Below are positions 27,310 through 35,661 of a stretch of DNA of 64,000 nt, one piece after another. A model generated the notes under the pieces. It searched no databases, was not told where the DNA came from, and worked only from the letters and a program-made list of their open reading frames with translations. How positions within the stretch are numbered: the stretch's first letter is position 1; the number at the start of each line of letters is the position of its first letter. The stretch comes from CBDEGK01 sp965237855. GTDB taxonomy: Bacteria; Pseudomonadota; Gammaproteobacteria; Pseudomonadales; Halieaceae. The translations under genes and the position numbers were made by a program. The stretch lies in contig CBDEGK010000008.1 in the NCBI GenBank assembly GCA_965237855.1, forward strand, positions 620,001 through 684,000. The letters run 5' to 3'.

Positions 27310-29126
27310 TTATTCAGGGCGAGGGCTGTCATCTCGCAGGCAGCCGCGGTAAAGATAGTCGATATCGATGTTATCGCTATAGCCATCAACGTACTCTCTT
27401 ATCAGGGTGATGGAATACTCGGTTTCTTCGATGAACAGGAATTCGTCCAGGTTATCCTGATCCAAGTACCAGCCGCCATCAGCCAGCACGCTGAATTCAA
27501 AGTCTGTCGAGGCGGGCTCGCCGGGATCTCGGAAGCAGTAACTCCAATCGCCGCATTGCGCTAGTCCCACGTGATCGCCGTAGGTGTGACTGGTGGCGGA
27601 GTCCAGCCCTGTGTCCAGTGGGCCGGACACGGTTCCGGCAACCCGTATCACGTTGACAATATCGTCGGCGCTGGCGGCCCTCTGTATGCATTCCTCGGAG
27701 GTGACGGTGACAGAGAAGACGCCGTCGTCGTAGCTGCTCGGATCGTCGTCATTGCCATCGTCGCCGTTATCATCATCGCCGTCGATGGTTTTCGAACCAT
27801 CGCAAATCTGAATGGTTTCGCCGGGTATCGGTGCCGGCCAGCCACAGGCGAGGGGGAAATGGAGGTCGGCGTGCAGGGCCGCGTTGAGTAGACCTTGCTG
27901 GATTCCTGTAGTGCCGCAGCCAGAGGCGCTGATCCGTGCACTAAATGCCCCGAGGGCGACCCGGGAAGCATCAATGCGGGTGAAATACCAACCGGCTCTG
28001 TCGCTGTAGAGGGTGATGCCGGAATAGCCGAGATTGGGTATCAGGTTGGAGACAGACACGGTGGCACCGGGAACGACTATCCCGTCTGGGCATCGTAAAC
28101 GCAACCGCGCAGCGAGGCGTAATTCTCAAACCCGGTATCGATCGACGACAAGATGATTTTGGCATTGGGATCTTTGGGCTCAATGCGAAGCTGGAACCGT
28201 GCTGCAAGTCCCTGGTTGAGGGTGGCCGCAACCACGAAGAACTGCCCGGCGGGTAAGGTAATATTAACCAGAGCGCGATCTTGCGCGCCTGCAAACTGGG
28301 GCCGATGTTGCCGCGGCGATGCATCGACAGCGCCGTCCCCCTCGTAGACCACCTCGTCTTCCTGGTCGAGAATATAGAGATAGCCATCAATGTCACTATC
28401 AAGGGTAATAGTAACTTCGGTTTCTTCCATTACCGTCAGGGGATAGCGTGGGTTTAGCTCGCTGTAGGGGTCCTGGCCGCCGCTGGCGGTCCAGCTGCCG
28501 TCCTGGCTGCGACTTTCTTCCTTAATGAGGTCATCGATTATCTACGCCGCATCCTCGTACCCGTCGGCATCAATTGCTGAGATAACATCAGCGAGATCTT
28601 CCGCCGCGACGCCGATATGCGTTGCCTGGGAATCCTCCAGGGCCTGAATATAGTATATGGAGGCCTCGAAACGTTCATTGGCAACAACAGAGTCTTCATT
28701 CTGAGAACCGAGCAAAATATCCAGGGCGATGGCCTGAAGAGTGCGCGTGCCGGCCTCCAGCGAGTTGACATAAAAATCCAGTCCGGCGCTGTCCGGGTCC
28801 CGCCCAAACTGTTGTTGAAACAAGTTGCTAACCAATTGCGCATTGCTGAGGTTGCCGAAACGCGATTCGAACTCTGCTGAGCTGGCAAAGGCGTCGATGA
28901 TGGAGTCCAGGTTGCCGCCTTCGTTCTTCAGCTTCTCCGACCAGAAAGCTAAACCTGCTGGATCTGCCGGACGACCATAGAAGGCGAGGTACGCGCCAAT
29001 GACCGTGATTTCGTGGTCACTGTAGTCGCGAAAGTCATCGGTATGAATGCTGGAACTGGATAGAGAGGTTGTCAGGAGAGCGAACAGACAAGCTGCTTTG
29101 AGAAACACCCGGAAGCGATGTGTCAT
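27310..29126 (-). pseudogene. Broken DUF4214/PPC-domain secreted protein, paralogue of the 1059-aa protein
   Basis: One gene reads across three open pieces. Piece 1 (29126 to 28545): signal peptide plus DUF4214 (AYLAFYGRPADPAGLAFW, QFGRDPDSAGLDFY), ending EDAA at an in-frame TAG (28544-28542). Piece 2 continues in the same frame with a PPC-like beta domain (SWTASGG, EVTITLDSDIDGYLYILDQE) to a stop at 28077. A one-base frameshift near 28085 joins DAQTG to IVVPGATVSV and piece 3, which carries a carboxypeptidase-regulatory-like segment, an Asp-rich linker and a C-terminal domain with Cys pairs, ending at 27310. Two independent lesions make a pseudogene likely, though sequencing error is possible at each. 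GGAGGG precedes ATG 29126. The N-terminal half parallels the intact protein at 15828. Confidence 0.7.
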
Positions 29127-29193
29127 TTTCTGCCCTCCACTGAATACACTTCGATAGAAACGCATCTGTAGCTCTTGGAAGTATAGCCTATGC

Positions 29194-29669
29194 GGGTACT
29201 GACAAGTAAACTCACGGAATTGCTAGAATCGGCCCATGAACACATACAAACGCCACCGATTTCCGCACCTAGGCGGCCCCCAGCCATCATCAGTTACGCA
29301 ATCTGGCTCTACTATCGATTCAATCTCAGCCATCGCCGGTGTGCCGGACCATTCATCGAAGATCTCCTAGCTGAGCGCGGCGTCACTGTCAGACGCGAAA
29401 CGATTCTTCAGACGTCTATTGCAATCTCATAGCAGGAAGCCAAGAAAGATCGTGACTGATAAACTACGGAGTTATGGCGTCGCTCACCGGGAATTGATGC
29501 CGGACGTTGTTTATGACACCAGCCAGTACGCCAACAACCGTGCAGAGCAGTCGCATGAATCGACTAGGGTGAGGGAGCGAGGGATGAGGCGGTTCAAGTC
29601 GACAGGGCAGTTGTATGATCACGGACAACTGGATTTCCGCAGTTTTGTGGACTTAACTTGTCAGTACCC
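29194..29669 (+). mobile_element. IS6-family element with internal deletion and both ends (copy B)
   Basis: Bounded by inverted repeats: GGGTACTGACAAGTAAACTC at 29194 and, as reverse complement at the other end, GGGTACTGACAAGTTAAGTC (29669 leftwards). Inside, a transposase start at 29235 (MNTYKRHRF) is followed in a shifted frame by SYAIWLYYRFNLSHRRCAGP and EDLLAERGVTVRRE. After a deletion of the central catalytic region it continues with KIVTDKLRSYGVAHRELMPD and NNRAEQSHESTRVRERGMRR, the typical C-terminal half of IS6 transposases. At about 476 bp it is much shorter than a full IS6 element. No clear 8-bp target duplication is seen. It shares an extra CTAGGCG/CCCCCA-type segment with copy A at the same codon. 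Confidence 0.8.
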
Positions 29670-30238
29670 ATGTATTCTTCCACGTTATTTACTTTGCCAA
29701 TCACTTTAGATGTTAACCACGAGGCGCAATCAAATCATTTTAGACCGTTTAACACTTAAGCAAGCCTTTAGACTGGCTGAGAAAAAGGCCAAAGAAGGAT
29801 TGATCCCCGAAGCGAACAGTATCTGTGAAGATATCCTTGCAAAGTATCCCATGAATAGGCTAGCCAAAGACCTGCTAAAAGCATTTGCCGTGGAGAATGC
29901 ATCCATTCCATCTAAAAAAAACCTGGAGCCCCCGCAAGATCAGCTACAGGTCGTAACCAGTCTTTACGGTCAGGGGCAACTCCAGCAGGCTTTGGCGCAA
30001 GCTACGCAGTTACTGCAGCGATTCCCTCATTCGGTGACGCTTTATAATATTCAGGGTGCTGCCAATGCCGGGTTGAAACAATTTGACGCAGCTGTAGACA
30101 GCTACAGACAGGCCCTCAAGATCAAGCCTGACTTTACTGAAGCCTACAATAATATGGGTGTTGCCCTTAAGGAGAAGGGAGACCTGGAGGCGGCTGTAGA
30201 CAGCTACAGACAGGCCCTCAAGATCAAGCCTGATTTTG

Positions 30239-30246
30239 CTGAAGCC
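30239..30246. repeat. Left copy of 8-bp direct repeat flanking IS element 1
   Basis: CTGAAGCC at 30239-30246 is repeated at 31751-31758, directly flanking the first IS element. One copy is needed to restore the TPR gene frame, so it behaves as a target-site duplication. The same octamer also occurs in other TPR units, which weakens it as evidence alone. Confidence 0.65.
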
Positions 30247-30321
30247 TGTACGTCGTCAGACCATTTGGGACAGTTAAATCCATTTTCTAAGAGACACTTT
30301 TCTGCCGGTTCTTCCTCCACT

Positions 30322-31299
30322 CTAGCCTGCTAATCGCAGGTTGTGTACTTTTCGTTTGTTTAGAGTGCGCATTTTCACAAGGGCACGCTGATCCAGTATT
30401 TCATTTCTCCGTCCTTCGTAAACATCTGCGGGCGTCACGTTATCAAGCGACTCGTGGTACCGCTCATGATTGTAATGGGCAACCCACTCCGTAATGGCTT
30501 TTTCAAGCTCCCAGGGATAGTAGTAGTTTTCCAGCTTTACCACATTTTTCATAGAGCGATGGTATCGCTCAATCTTGCCCTGGGTCTGAGGGTGATAGGG
30601 CGTGCCACGCGTATGTTCCATACCCTGATTTTTCAACCAGGTCTTCAGCTCTCCGCTGATGTAACACGGCCCATTGTCCGACAAAAGCCTCGGCTTGTGC
30701 CGTACCCGTGCTTCGGATAATCCCGTCGCCTTGAGGGCGTCTTCGAGCGTATCGGTAACATCGGCAGCAGCCATCGTTGTGGTCAGTCGCCAGCTAATAA
30801 TATAGCGCGAGTAATCATCCAGAATCGTCGACAGGAAATACCAACCCCAGCCCACAATTCGGAAATAGGTGAAGTCCGTCTGCCAAAGCTCATGCACCCG
30901 GCTGGTCGGGTGCTGGAACTTATCCGACGCGCTCAGTACCGTAAACTGAGGGCTCGTGATCAAGTCATGCCCCTTGAGAATGCGATAAACACTGGACTCC
31001 GAGACGAAGTAATCATGGGTATCGGTGATATGCCAGGCCAGTTCCCTGGGCGTCAAATCGGGACAATCCAAGGCAACATCCACAAAAAATTTCCGAACAG
31101 AGTCCGGAATTCGATTCCAGTGACGCCGAGATGCTCGGCCTTTACGTTCAAGGCCATCGAGCCCCCCTTTTTCATAGGCGTCATACCACCGATAGAAACT
31201 GCTTCGGCTGACTTTGATCTCGTCAAGTGTCCGACGAACTGACAGCTCAGAATCTTCCACCAGTCGGATAATGGCCAGTTTCTCTGAGGCGGTGTACAT
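30322..31299 (-). CDS. IS3-family transposase OrfB (element 1)
   Basis: A 325-aa DDE transposase/integrase-core protein. N-terminal helix-turn-helix region (about 1-60: SEKLAIIRLVEDSELSVRRTL), then the rve core: first Asp in LWQTDFTYF, second in LLSDNGPCY and Glu in QTQGKIERYHRS. Exactly 35 residues separate the second Asp and the Glu, the DD(35)E spacing. Its ATG (31299) overlaps the orfA stop in TGATG, so it is probably translated by re-initiation, and possibly also as a frameshift fusion with OrfA as in many IS3 elements. It catalyses cut-and-paste or copy-out transposition of this element. Confidence 0.9.
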   Translation of the reverse strand: MYTASEKLAIIRLVEDSELSVRRTLDEIKVSRSSFYRWYDAYEKGGLDGLERKGRASRRHWNRIPDSVRKFFVDVALDCPDLTPRELAWHITDTHDYFVSESSVYRILKGHDLITSPQFTVLSASDKFQHPTSRVHELWQTDFTYFRIVGWGWYFLSTILDDYSRYIISWRLTTTMAAADVTDTLEDALKATGLSEARVRHKPRLLSDNGPCYISGELKTWLKNQGMEHTRGTPYHPQTQGKIERYHRSMKNVVKLENYYYPWELEKAITEWVAHYNHERYHESLDNVTPADVYEGRRNEILDQRALVKMRTLNKRKVHNLRLAG

Positions 31300-31661
31300 C
31301 AGTCGTCGTCCAAGGTCACACCCTGCCCAGTCAGACTTTTTTTAAGCCAGTCGTTGCGAAGATACAGCTCCGCCACCGCCTGCTTCAGATCGCCATTCTC
31401 GCGCTTCAGGCCGGATACTTCATCGGTATTGGCTTCCCGAACGGTATCACCGGAGAGGCGCTTCTTACCTGCTTCCAGGAAGTCTTTACTCCAGCGATAA
31501 TACAGGTTCGCATTGATGCCTTCCCGACGGCACAACTCGGCGATAGAACTTTCTCCCCGCAAGCCCTCAAGGACAATACGAATCTTTTCTTCGCTGGAAA
31601 ACTTCCTACGGGTGTTGCGTCGAATGTCCTTGACGGCCTTTTCCGTGTTTGACATGCTCAT
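31299..31661 (-). CDS. IS3-family transposase OrfA (element 1)
   Basis: A 120-aa DNA-binding protein of the IS3/IS911 OrfA type. Helix-turn-helix at about residues 18-62 (RKFSSEEKIRIVLEGLRGES, AELCRREGINANLYYRWSKD), followed by a heptad-like region (LKRENGDLKQAVAELYLRNDWL) that would form the leucine-zipper dimerisation segment. It ends in a short acidic tail DDD at the TGATG junction with orfB. It should bind the element's terminal repeats. Confidence 0.88.
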   Translation of the reverse strand: MSMSNTEKAVKDIRRNTRRKFSSEEKIRIVLEGLRGESSIAELCRREGINANLYYRWSKDFLEAGKKRLSGDTVREANTDEVSGLKRENGDLKQAVAELYLRNDWLKKSLTGQGVTLDDD

Positions 31662-31758
31662 ATCGATACTCCTCTACATCAGTTTAAATGTAGCAGAAGT
31701 CTCTCTTAGTGAATCAGGTCATTTGGTACCATATGGGCTGACGCCACACACTGAAGCC

Positions 31759-32011
31759 TACAATAATATGGGAAATGCCCTTAAGGCTAAGGGAGATCTG
31801 AATGCAGCCATAGACAGCTGTAGAAAGGCCCTGAAGATAAAGCCTGACTACGTTGAAGCCTACAATAATATGGGAAATGCCCTTAAGGCTAAGGGAGACT
31901 TGGAGGGGGCTATAGACAGCTATAGACAGGTCCTCAAGATCAAGCCTGACCATGCTGGCGCCTATAATAATATAGGGAATGCCCTTAAGGCTAAGGGAGA
32001 CCTGGAGGCGG
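31759..32011 (+). repeat. 102-bp TPR-coding repeat units, middle piece
   Basis: Two and a half near-identical 102-bp units, each encoding one 34-aa TPR (YNNMGNALKAKGDL... KIKPD). The same unit recurs at about 30085-30246 and 33609-33770. The DNA-level similarity across units suggests recent expansion or gene conversion of the array. This is coding repeat, not a CRISPR array: units are contiguous and have no spacers. Confidence 0.8.
32004..32011. repeat. Left copy of 8-bp direct repeat flanking IS element 2
   Basis: GGAGGCGG at 32004-32011 is repeated at 33601-33608. Deleting one copy plus the sequence between them restores the TPR frame exactly (GDLEA followed by AIDSF). It therefore behaves as a target-site duplication. 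Confidence 0.7.
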
Positions 32012-32053
32012 AACGTGTCAACCTCAAATGGACAGTCATTTCAAAGATAAACT

Positions 32054-33121
32054 CTATTTGATGTAGCCCGCGGCTGATAAAGTTGGGAAGTTAACGCGAT
32101 CATCAATCATTGTGTCATCACCAGATTCTGCAATCGGGTTAATGGCCACGGTCTTTGCCGGCATGGGTACAGTCGGTCGCCCACGGACAAAGCGTTCCGG
32201 ATGACGTTCATAGCGTTCATCAAGAACTCGTTGTTTTTGCCTGGCAACCTCGTGATAACGGCCCGTAAAAACCTGTTCCGGGGTAAAGCCCCCCAGGCCG
32301 CTGTGATGATGCTCGAAGTTGTACCAATCAAAGTAAGCTTCACACCAGCGCCGGGCATGCGAGGCATCGCTAAAACGGCCCGGATAATCCGGTTGGTACT
32401 TTTGCGTCTTGAACTGGCTTTCACTAAACGGGTTGTCATTGCTCACCCGTGGGCGACTGTGACTGCAGGTCACGTCCAGTTCTCGCATCAGGTCCAAATA
32501 CCCGTGTGCAATCATTGGCGATCCACGATCCTGGTGCAGCGTGAGCTGGCCTGGCGCTATACCGTAACGGGCCGTGGCTTCGTCCATCAGCTGTTTCGAT
32601 AATGCACTGCTCTCCTTGCGCGAGACCATCCAGGCCACGACAAAACGGCTAAACAGGTCAAGCACCACATACAGCGACAAATAGAGGCCCCGCCGCACCA
32701 GCGGTAGTTTGGTAATGTCCCATGTCCACACATCGTTAGGGGCGCAGGCTTTCAGTCTGGGAACAGCATGATGCTGGGCTGGCCGCTGCTGCCGACGGTC
32801 ACCGGTCTCCCCTAAGCCACGAAGAATACGGTGCATGGTGCTGACCGAACACAGATACTGATCCTGTTCCAGCAGGCGTTGATAGACTTCAGCAGGCGGC
32901 TGATCACAATAGGGTTCACTGTGCAGTGTCTCGACGACAGCAGCACGCTCTTGGTCACTGAGGGCGCGCGGCTGCACCGACTGCTTCCGTGAGCGCCGCG
33001 GTGGTTCATCGTTGGCGGCACGCTTTTGGTAAACGTAGACCGTGCTTCGATTGAGGCCCAGCGCATGACACGCTCGCGTCAATGGCAGTCTTACGGGGCG
33101 GTGGATCATCACGTTATTCAC
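32054..33121 (-). CDS. IS3-family transposase OrfB (element 2)
   Basis: A 355-aa integrase-core transposase. N terminus with a DNA-binding region (RACHALGLNRSTVYVYQKRA), a linker domain, then the catalytic core: Asp in DVWTWDITKLPL, Asp in LTLHQDRGSPM and Glu in SNDNPFSESQFKT, with 35 residues between the last two (DD35E). The C terminus carries the HHHSGLGGFTPEQVFTGRY block typical of IS3 OrfB. It starts at ATG 33121, overlapping the orfA stop by 4 bp (ATGA). It is distinct from element 1 in motifs, so the two insertions came from different IS types. Confidence 0.9.
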   Translation of the reverse strand: MNNVMIHRPVRLPLTRACHALGLNRSTVYVYQKRAANDEPPRRSRKQSVQPRALSDQERAAVVETLHSEPYCDQPPAEVYQRLLEQDQYLCSVSTMHRILRGLGETGDRRQQRPAQHHAVPRLKACAPNDVWTWDITKLPLVRRGLYLSLYVVLDLFSRFVVAWMVSRKESSALSKQLMDEATARYGIAPGQLTLHQDRGSPMIAHGYLDLMRELDVTCSHSRPRVSNDNPFSESQFKTQKYQPDYPGRFSDASHARRWCEAYFDWYNFEHHHSGLGGFTPEQVFTGRYHEVARQKQRVLDERYERHPERFVRGRPTVPMPAKTVAINPIAESGDDTMIDDRVNFPTLSAAGYIK

Positions 33122-33522
33122 ACATCCTTCCCACTGCGTAAATGATCGAGCATCGACAATGCTTTTTTTTGCAAATCCAGGCAGTCGTTGGCAATCTCCA
33201 ACTTGCGGTCCAAGCGACTATTCTCTTTCTCAAGCTGCTCAATGCGCCGCTGATCTGGCGTTTTCAAGGGTGCAGGGCCGGGAGCGCTTTTGCTCAATCC
33301 AGCCACGCCATTTTCCGCAAGCTCTCGTCGCCATTCCGAGATCTGACTACTGTAGAGTTTTTCGCGGCGCAGCAGCGCGCCAAGCTCACCGTACTGGCAG
33401 GCATCGGCTTCAGCGATAATACGTAACTTGTACTCGGTCTTGAACTGGCGGCGAGTGCGTTTCTCCAGCACCGGTTCCGGTGTAACTTGTGTGTCAGGCC
33501 GTTCTGATGGTGATTTTGGCAT
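33118..33522 (-). CDS. IS3-family transposase OrfA (element 2)
   Basis: A 134-aa protein with a helix-turn-helix region at about residues 24-75 (RRQFKTEYKLRIIAEADACQ, ALLRREKLYSSQISEWRREL) and a C-terminal coiled-coil-like stretch (QRRIEQLEKENSRLDRKLEI). It is the DNA-binding partner of the downstream OrfB, with which it overlaps by 4 bp. Confidence 0.87.
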   Translation of the reverse strand: MPKSPSERPDTQVTPEPVLEKRTRRQFKTEYKLRIIAEADACQYGELGALLRREKLYSSQISEWRRELAENGVAGLSKSAPGPAPLKTPDQRRIEQLEKENSRLDRKLEIANDCLDLQKKALSMLDHLRSGKDV

Positions 33523-34948
33523 GTTGTGTGTCCAGTACCTGTGGCCCTGAAATCTATGTTATCCCAAACAAGAAGTGTATGGGGTCAGGTTGACACACAG
33601 GGAGGCGGCCATAGACAGCTTCAGACAGGCCCTGAAGATAAAGCCTGACTATGCTGAAGCCTACAATAATATGGGAAATGCCCTTAAGGAAAAGGGAGGC
33701 CTGGAGGCAGCCATAGAGTGCTATAGGCAGGCCATCAAGATCAAGCCTGATTTTGCAGAAGCCTACGAAAATGTAATGGAAGTTCTAGAAAAATGGAATA
33801 AGTTGGATGATCTTAGTGGATGGATTGAGAAGGCTCAGATTTCATTTGAGCAAGCATCTCCTGATATAAAATATTACGAAGCAAAGCTGTTATCCAGAAA
33901 AAATGATCATCTAAAAGCCCTTGAAATTCTGAAAACTGTTGAAGCTGCTGAAATTATAGAAATTAGACGATCTGCTTTTTTAGAATTGAAGGGGAAATGC
34001 TACGATAAAGCACAAGAATTTGATAGATCCTATGATTGTTTCAAGCAAATGAATGACTTCATACAAACAACGACCGAGTTCCAAAAGTATAGCCCTAACC
34101 AATTTTTCAAAGACCACACCCAAAAGTTAAATCAGCTTTTAGCTTCATCAAACCCAATCCCAAAACTGCCCCGATATTCAAAATCCGGCACAGATCCAGT
34201 TTTCCTCATTGGATTCCCCAGATCAGGTACCACATTACTTGATACCATCCTTAGGTCTCATTCGAGAATTGACATCGTCGAAGAGAGGCCAATGCTCAAT
34301 GTTGCTCAAACATCAATCCACGCAAAAGGTGAATTGGAAACCTTGATAAATCTGAGCCTGGAAGATGTTGATAAGGCGAGACAAGCCTATTTAAACGAAC
34401 TCGAAAAACACGTGGGAAGTGACCGGCATAGTAGTCTGCTTATCGACAAACTCCCACTAAATATTCTACAAATACCTCTAATAAATCAGCTTTTTCCAGA
34501 AACTAAGTTCATATTTTCTGTCCGTCATCCATTAGACTCAATACTGAGCTGCTGGATGCAGAATTTTAAGTTGAATGGTGCAATGGCTAATATGGTCAAT
34601 TTAGACCGCATAGTTGATTTGTACTGTATTGCTCTAGAGACATTAAAGTTTTCACAATGTCGTTATGGCTTGGAAGTTCATAGGGTCAAGTACGAAAACT
34701 TGGTAATCGATCTCCAGACGGAAACAACAGCACTCCTCGAATTTCTTGGATTAGCTTGGGAAGCCAATTTGGAAAACTATAGAGATACTGCCCTCGAGAG
34801 GGGTAGGATTAATACTCCAAGCTACTCACAAGTCGTTCAACCTTTATACAAAGATGCGTCCTATCGTTGGAAGAACTACAAAAAGTATCTTGAGAAATAT
34901 TTCGAAAAGATCGAACCATGGGTCGATGAGTTGGGATATGAACTGTGA

Positions 34949-35457
34949 CAACTAGCAGGAAGTTCCAGTTCGGTTCTGCCACTTTCTGATAGAATTCAAA
35001 TCATAATCCCAACCATAGCCTACCCTGCGCCATTAACTGACTTCGAACCACCAATCTGATCAATCATATCTATGGGGCATTCCACAGCTCATCGGACATC
35101 CACATTCATATGCAAGGGAAGCACCAGTACTACGCATGGAAAAGGGGGGGTTGGGGGGTGTGGGGTTGTTCCAGCAACTTTTATGGTCAATCCAATTCCA
35201 AGGTGCGAGTCGATAAAAGTGCCTTTATCGATGATATGCGCTCAAGAAATGCGGACCGCTGGGTTCTTCTGCTTTTGCATTCTGGAGATATCAATTTAGT
35301 ATACGTTTAGGCATCCGTAGTCGAGATTTAGTGGGTATGTTAGTAGGTATCGATAGAAAGGATGCTGTAACTTATTGAAAAATAACTGAATAAACGCGGT
35401 TTTGGCTCCTACCTCTTCCGCCACCATTTATCTCCGGCATCCCATCTGGATAGAGGC
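34949..35457. other. Intergenic region after the sulfotransferase gene
   Basis: About 510 bases without a convincing gene. Two overlapping open frames on the plus strand (about 35072-35310) are generated by the G-rich tract at 35144-35165 and have no family features. The flanks are A+T-rich like the preceding gene. No terminator or IS end was recognised. Confidence 0.4.
35144..35165 (+). other. G-rich tract with G-quadruplex potential
   Basis: Three long G runs, of seven, six and four bases, separated by TT and TGT. The long runs can each donate more than one G-triplet, so an intramolecular four-tract quadruplex could form. It lies in the intergenic region between the sulfotransferase remnant and the small membrane protein gene. 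Confidence 0.4.
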
Positions 35458-35661
35458 ATGCGAATGAATGAACGAAACTACCTGATAATTTCCGCCGTCA
35501 TCTTTGGTGTTGTTGCTGTAATACACCTGGTTCGTGCCGTGAATGGCTGGGCGTTCGAGCTGGGCCCCTGGAACATTCCCATGTGGGTATCCTGGATTGG
35601 GGCGGTAATACCCGCGGGCCTGTCTGTCTTGGGCTTTCGAATGGCTTTCCGCCCGGACTGA
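35458..35661 (+). CDS. Small two-helix membrane protein
   Basis: A 67-aa protein with two hydrophobic segments (about residues 8-28 and 42-62) joined by a short loop containing NGWAFELGPWNIPMW. I do not recognise a named family. Its stop overlaps the next gene's start in TGATG, so the two should be translationally coupled. The coupling and good hydrophobic pattern support it as a real gene. Confidence 0.6.
   Translation: MRMNERNYLIISAVIFGVVAVIHLVRAVNGWAFELGPWNIPMWVSWIGAVIPAGLSVLGFRMAFRPD

Larger units (their letters stand above)
30247..31750 (-). mobile_element. IS3-family insertion sequence 1 (about 1504 bp)
   Basis: The element has imperfect inverted ends: TGTACGTCGTCAGACCAT at 30247, and reverse-complemented from 31750, TGTGTGGCGTCAGCCCAT; the similarity extends further with CTAAGAGA and ACTT-T-TGC. 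It encodes orfA and orfB on the minus strand. It is inserted between codons of a TPR unit and flanked by the octamer CTGAAGCC. No lesion is seen in either transposase frame, so the element may be intact. Confidence 0.85.
32012..33600 (-). mobile_element. IS3-family insertion sequence 2 (about 1589 bp)
   Basis: The inverted ends share TGTCAACCT, found at 32016-32024 and reverse-complemented at 33595-33587, four to five bases inside the limits set by the GGAGGCGG direct repeats. It encodes orfA and orfB on the minus strand, unrelated in detail to those of element 1. It interrupts the same TPR array 253 bases beyond element 1. Both transposase frames are open. Confidence 0.83.
29710..34948 (+). 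pseudogene. TPR-sulfotransferase gene interrupted by two IS elements
   Basis: Three coding pieces: 29710-30246, 31759-32011 and 33609-34948. Joining them with one copy of each 8-bp flanking repeat gives 2130 bases, 709 codons plus stop, with no frameshift. The protein has a helical N terminus, about seven tetratricopeptide units (34-aa consensus AYNNMGNALKAKGDLEAAID...RQALKIKPDY), and a C-terminal sulfotransferase domain: PAPS P-loop IGFPRSGTTLLDTI, 3'-phosphate block SVRHPLDSILSCW and a C-terminal KDASYRWKNY. Such TPR-sulfotransferases may modify proteins or glycans. The last piece is more A+T-rich than its neighbours. The part from 33575 could still be translated as a 457-aa protein with two TPRs and the whole sulfotransferase domain, so residual activity is possible. 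Confidence 0.85.

Noticed and set aside
30085..33780. Repeated units that could be mistaken for a CRISPR array
   Set aside because: The units are 102 bp, contiguous, in frame and encode TPR motifs; there are no spacers, leader or cas genes.
35072..35310. Two overlapping short frames in the 35.1-kb spacer
   Set aside because: Their Gly/Trp-rich content is produced by the G-run, with no Shine-Dalgarno sequence or domain.
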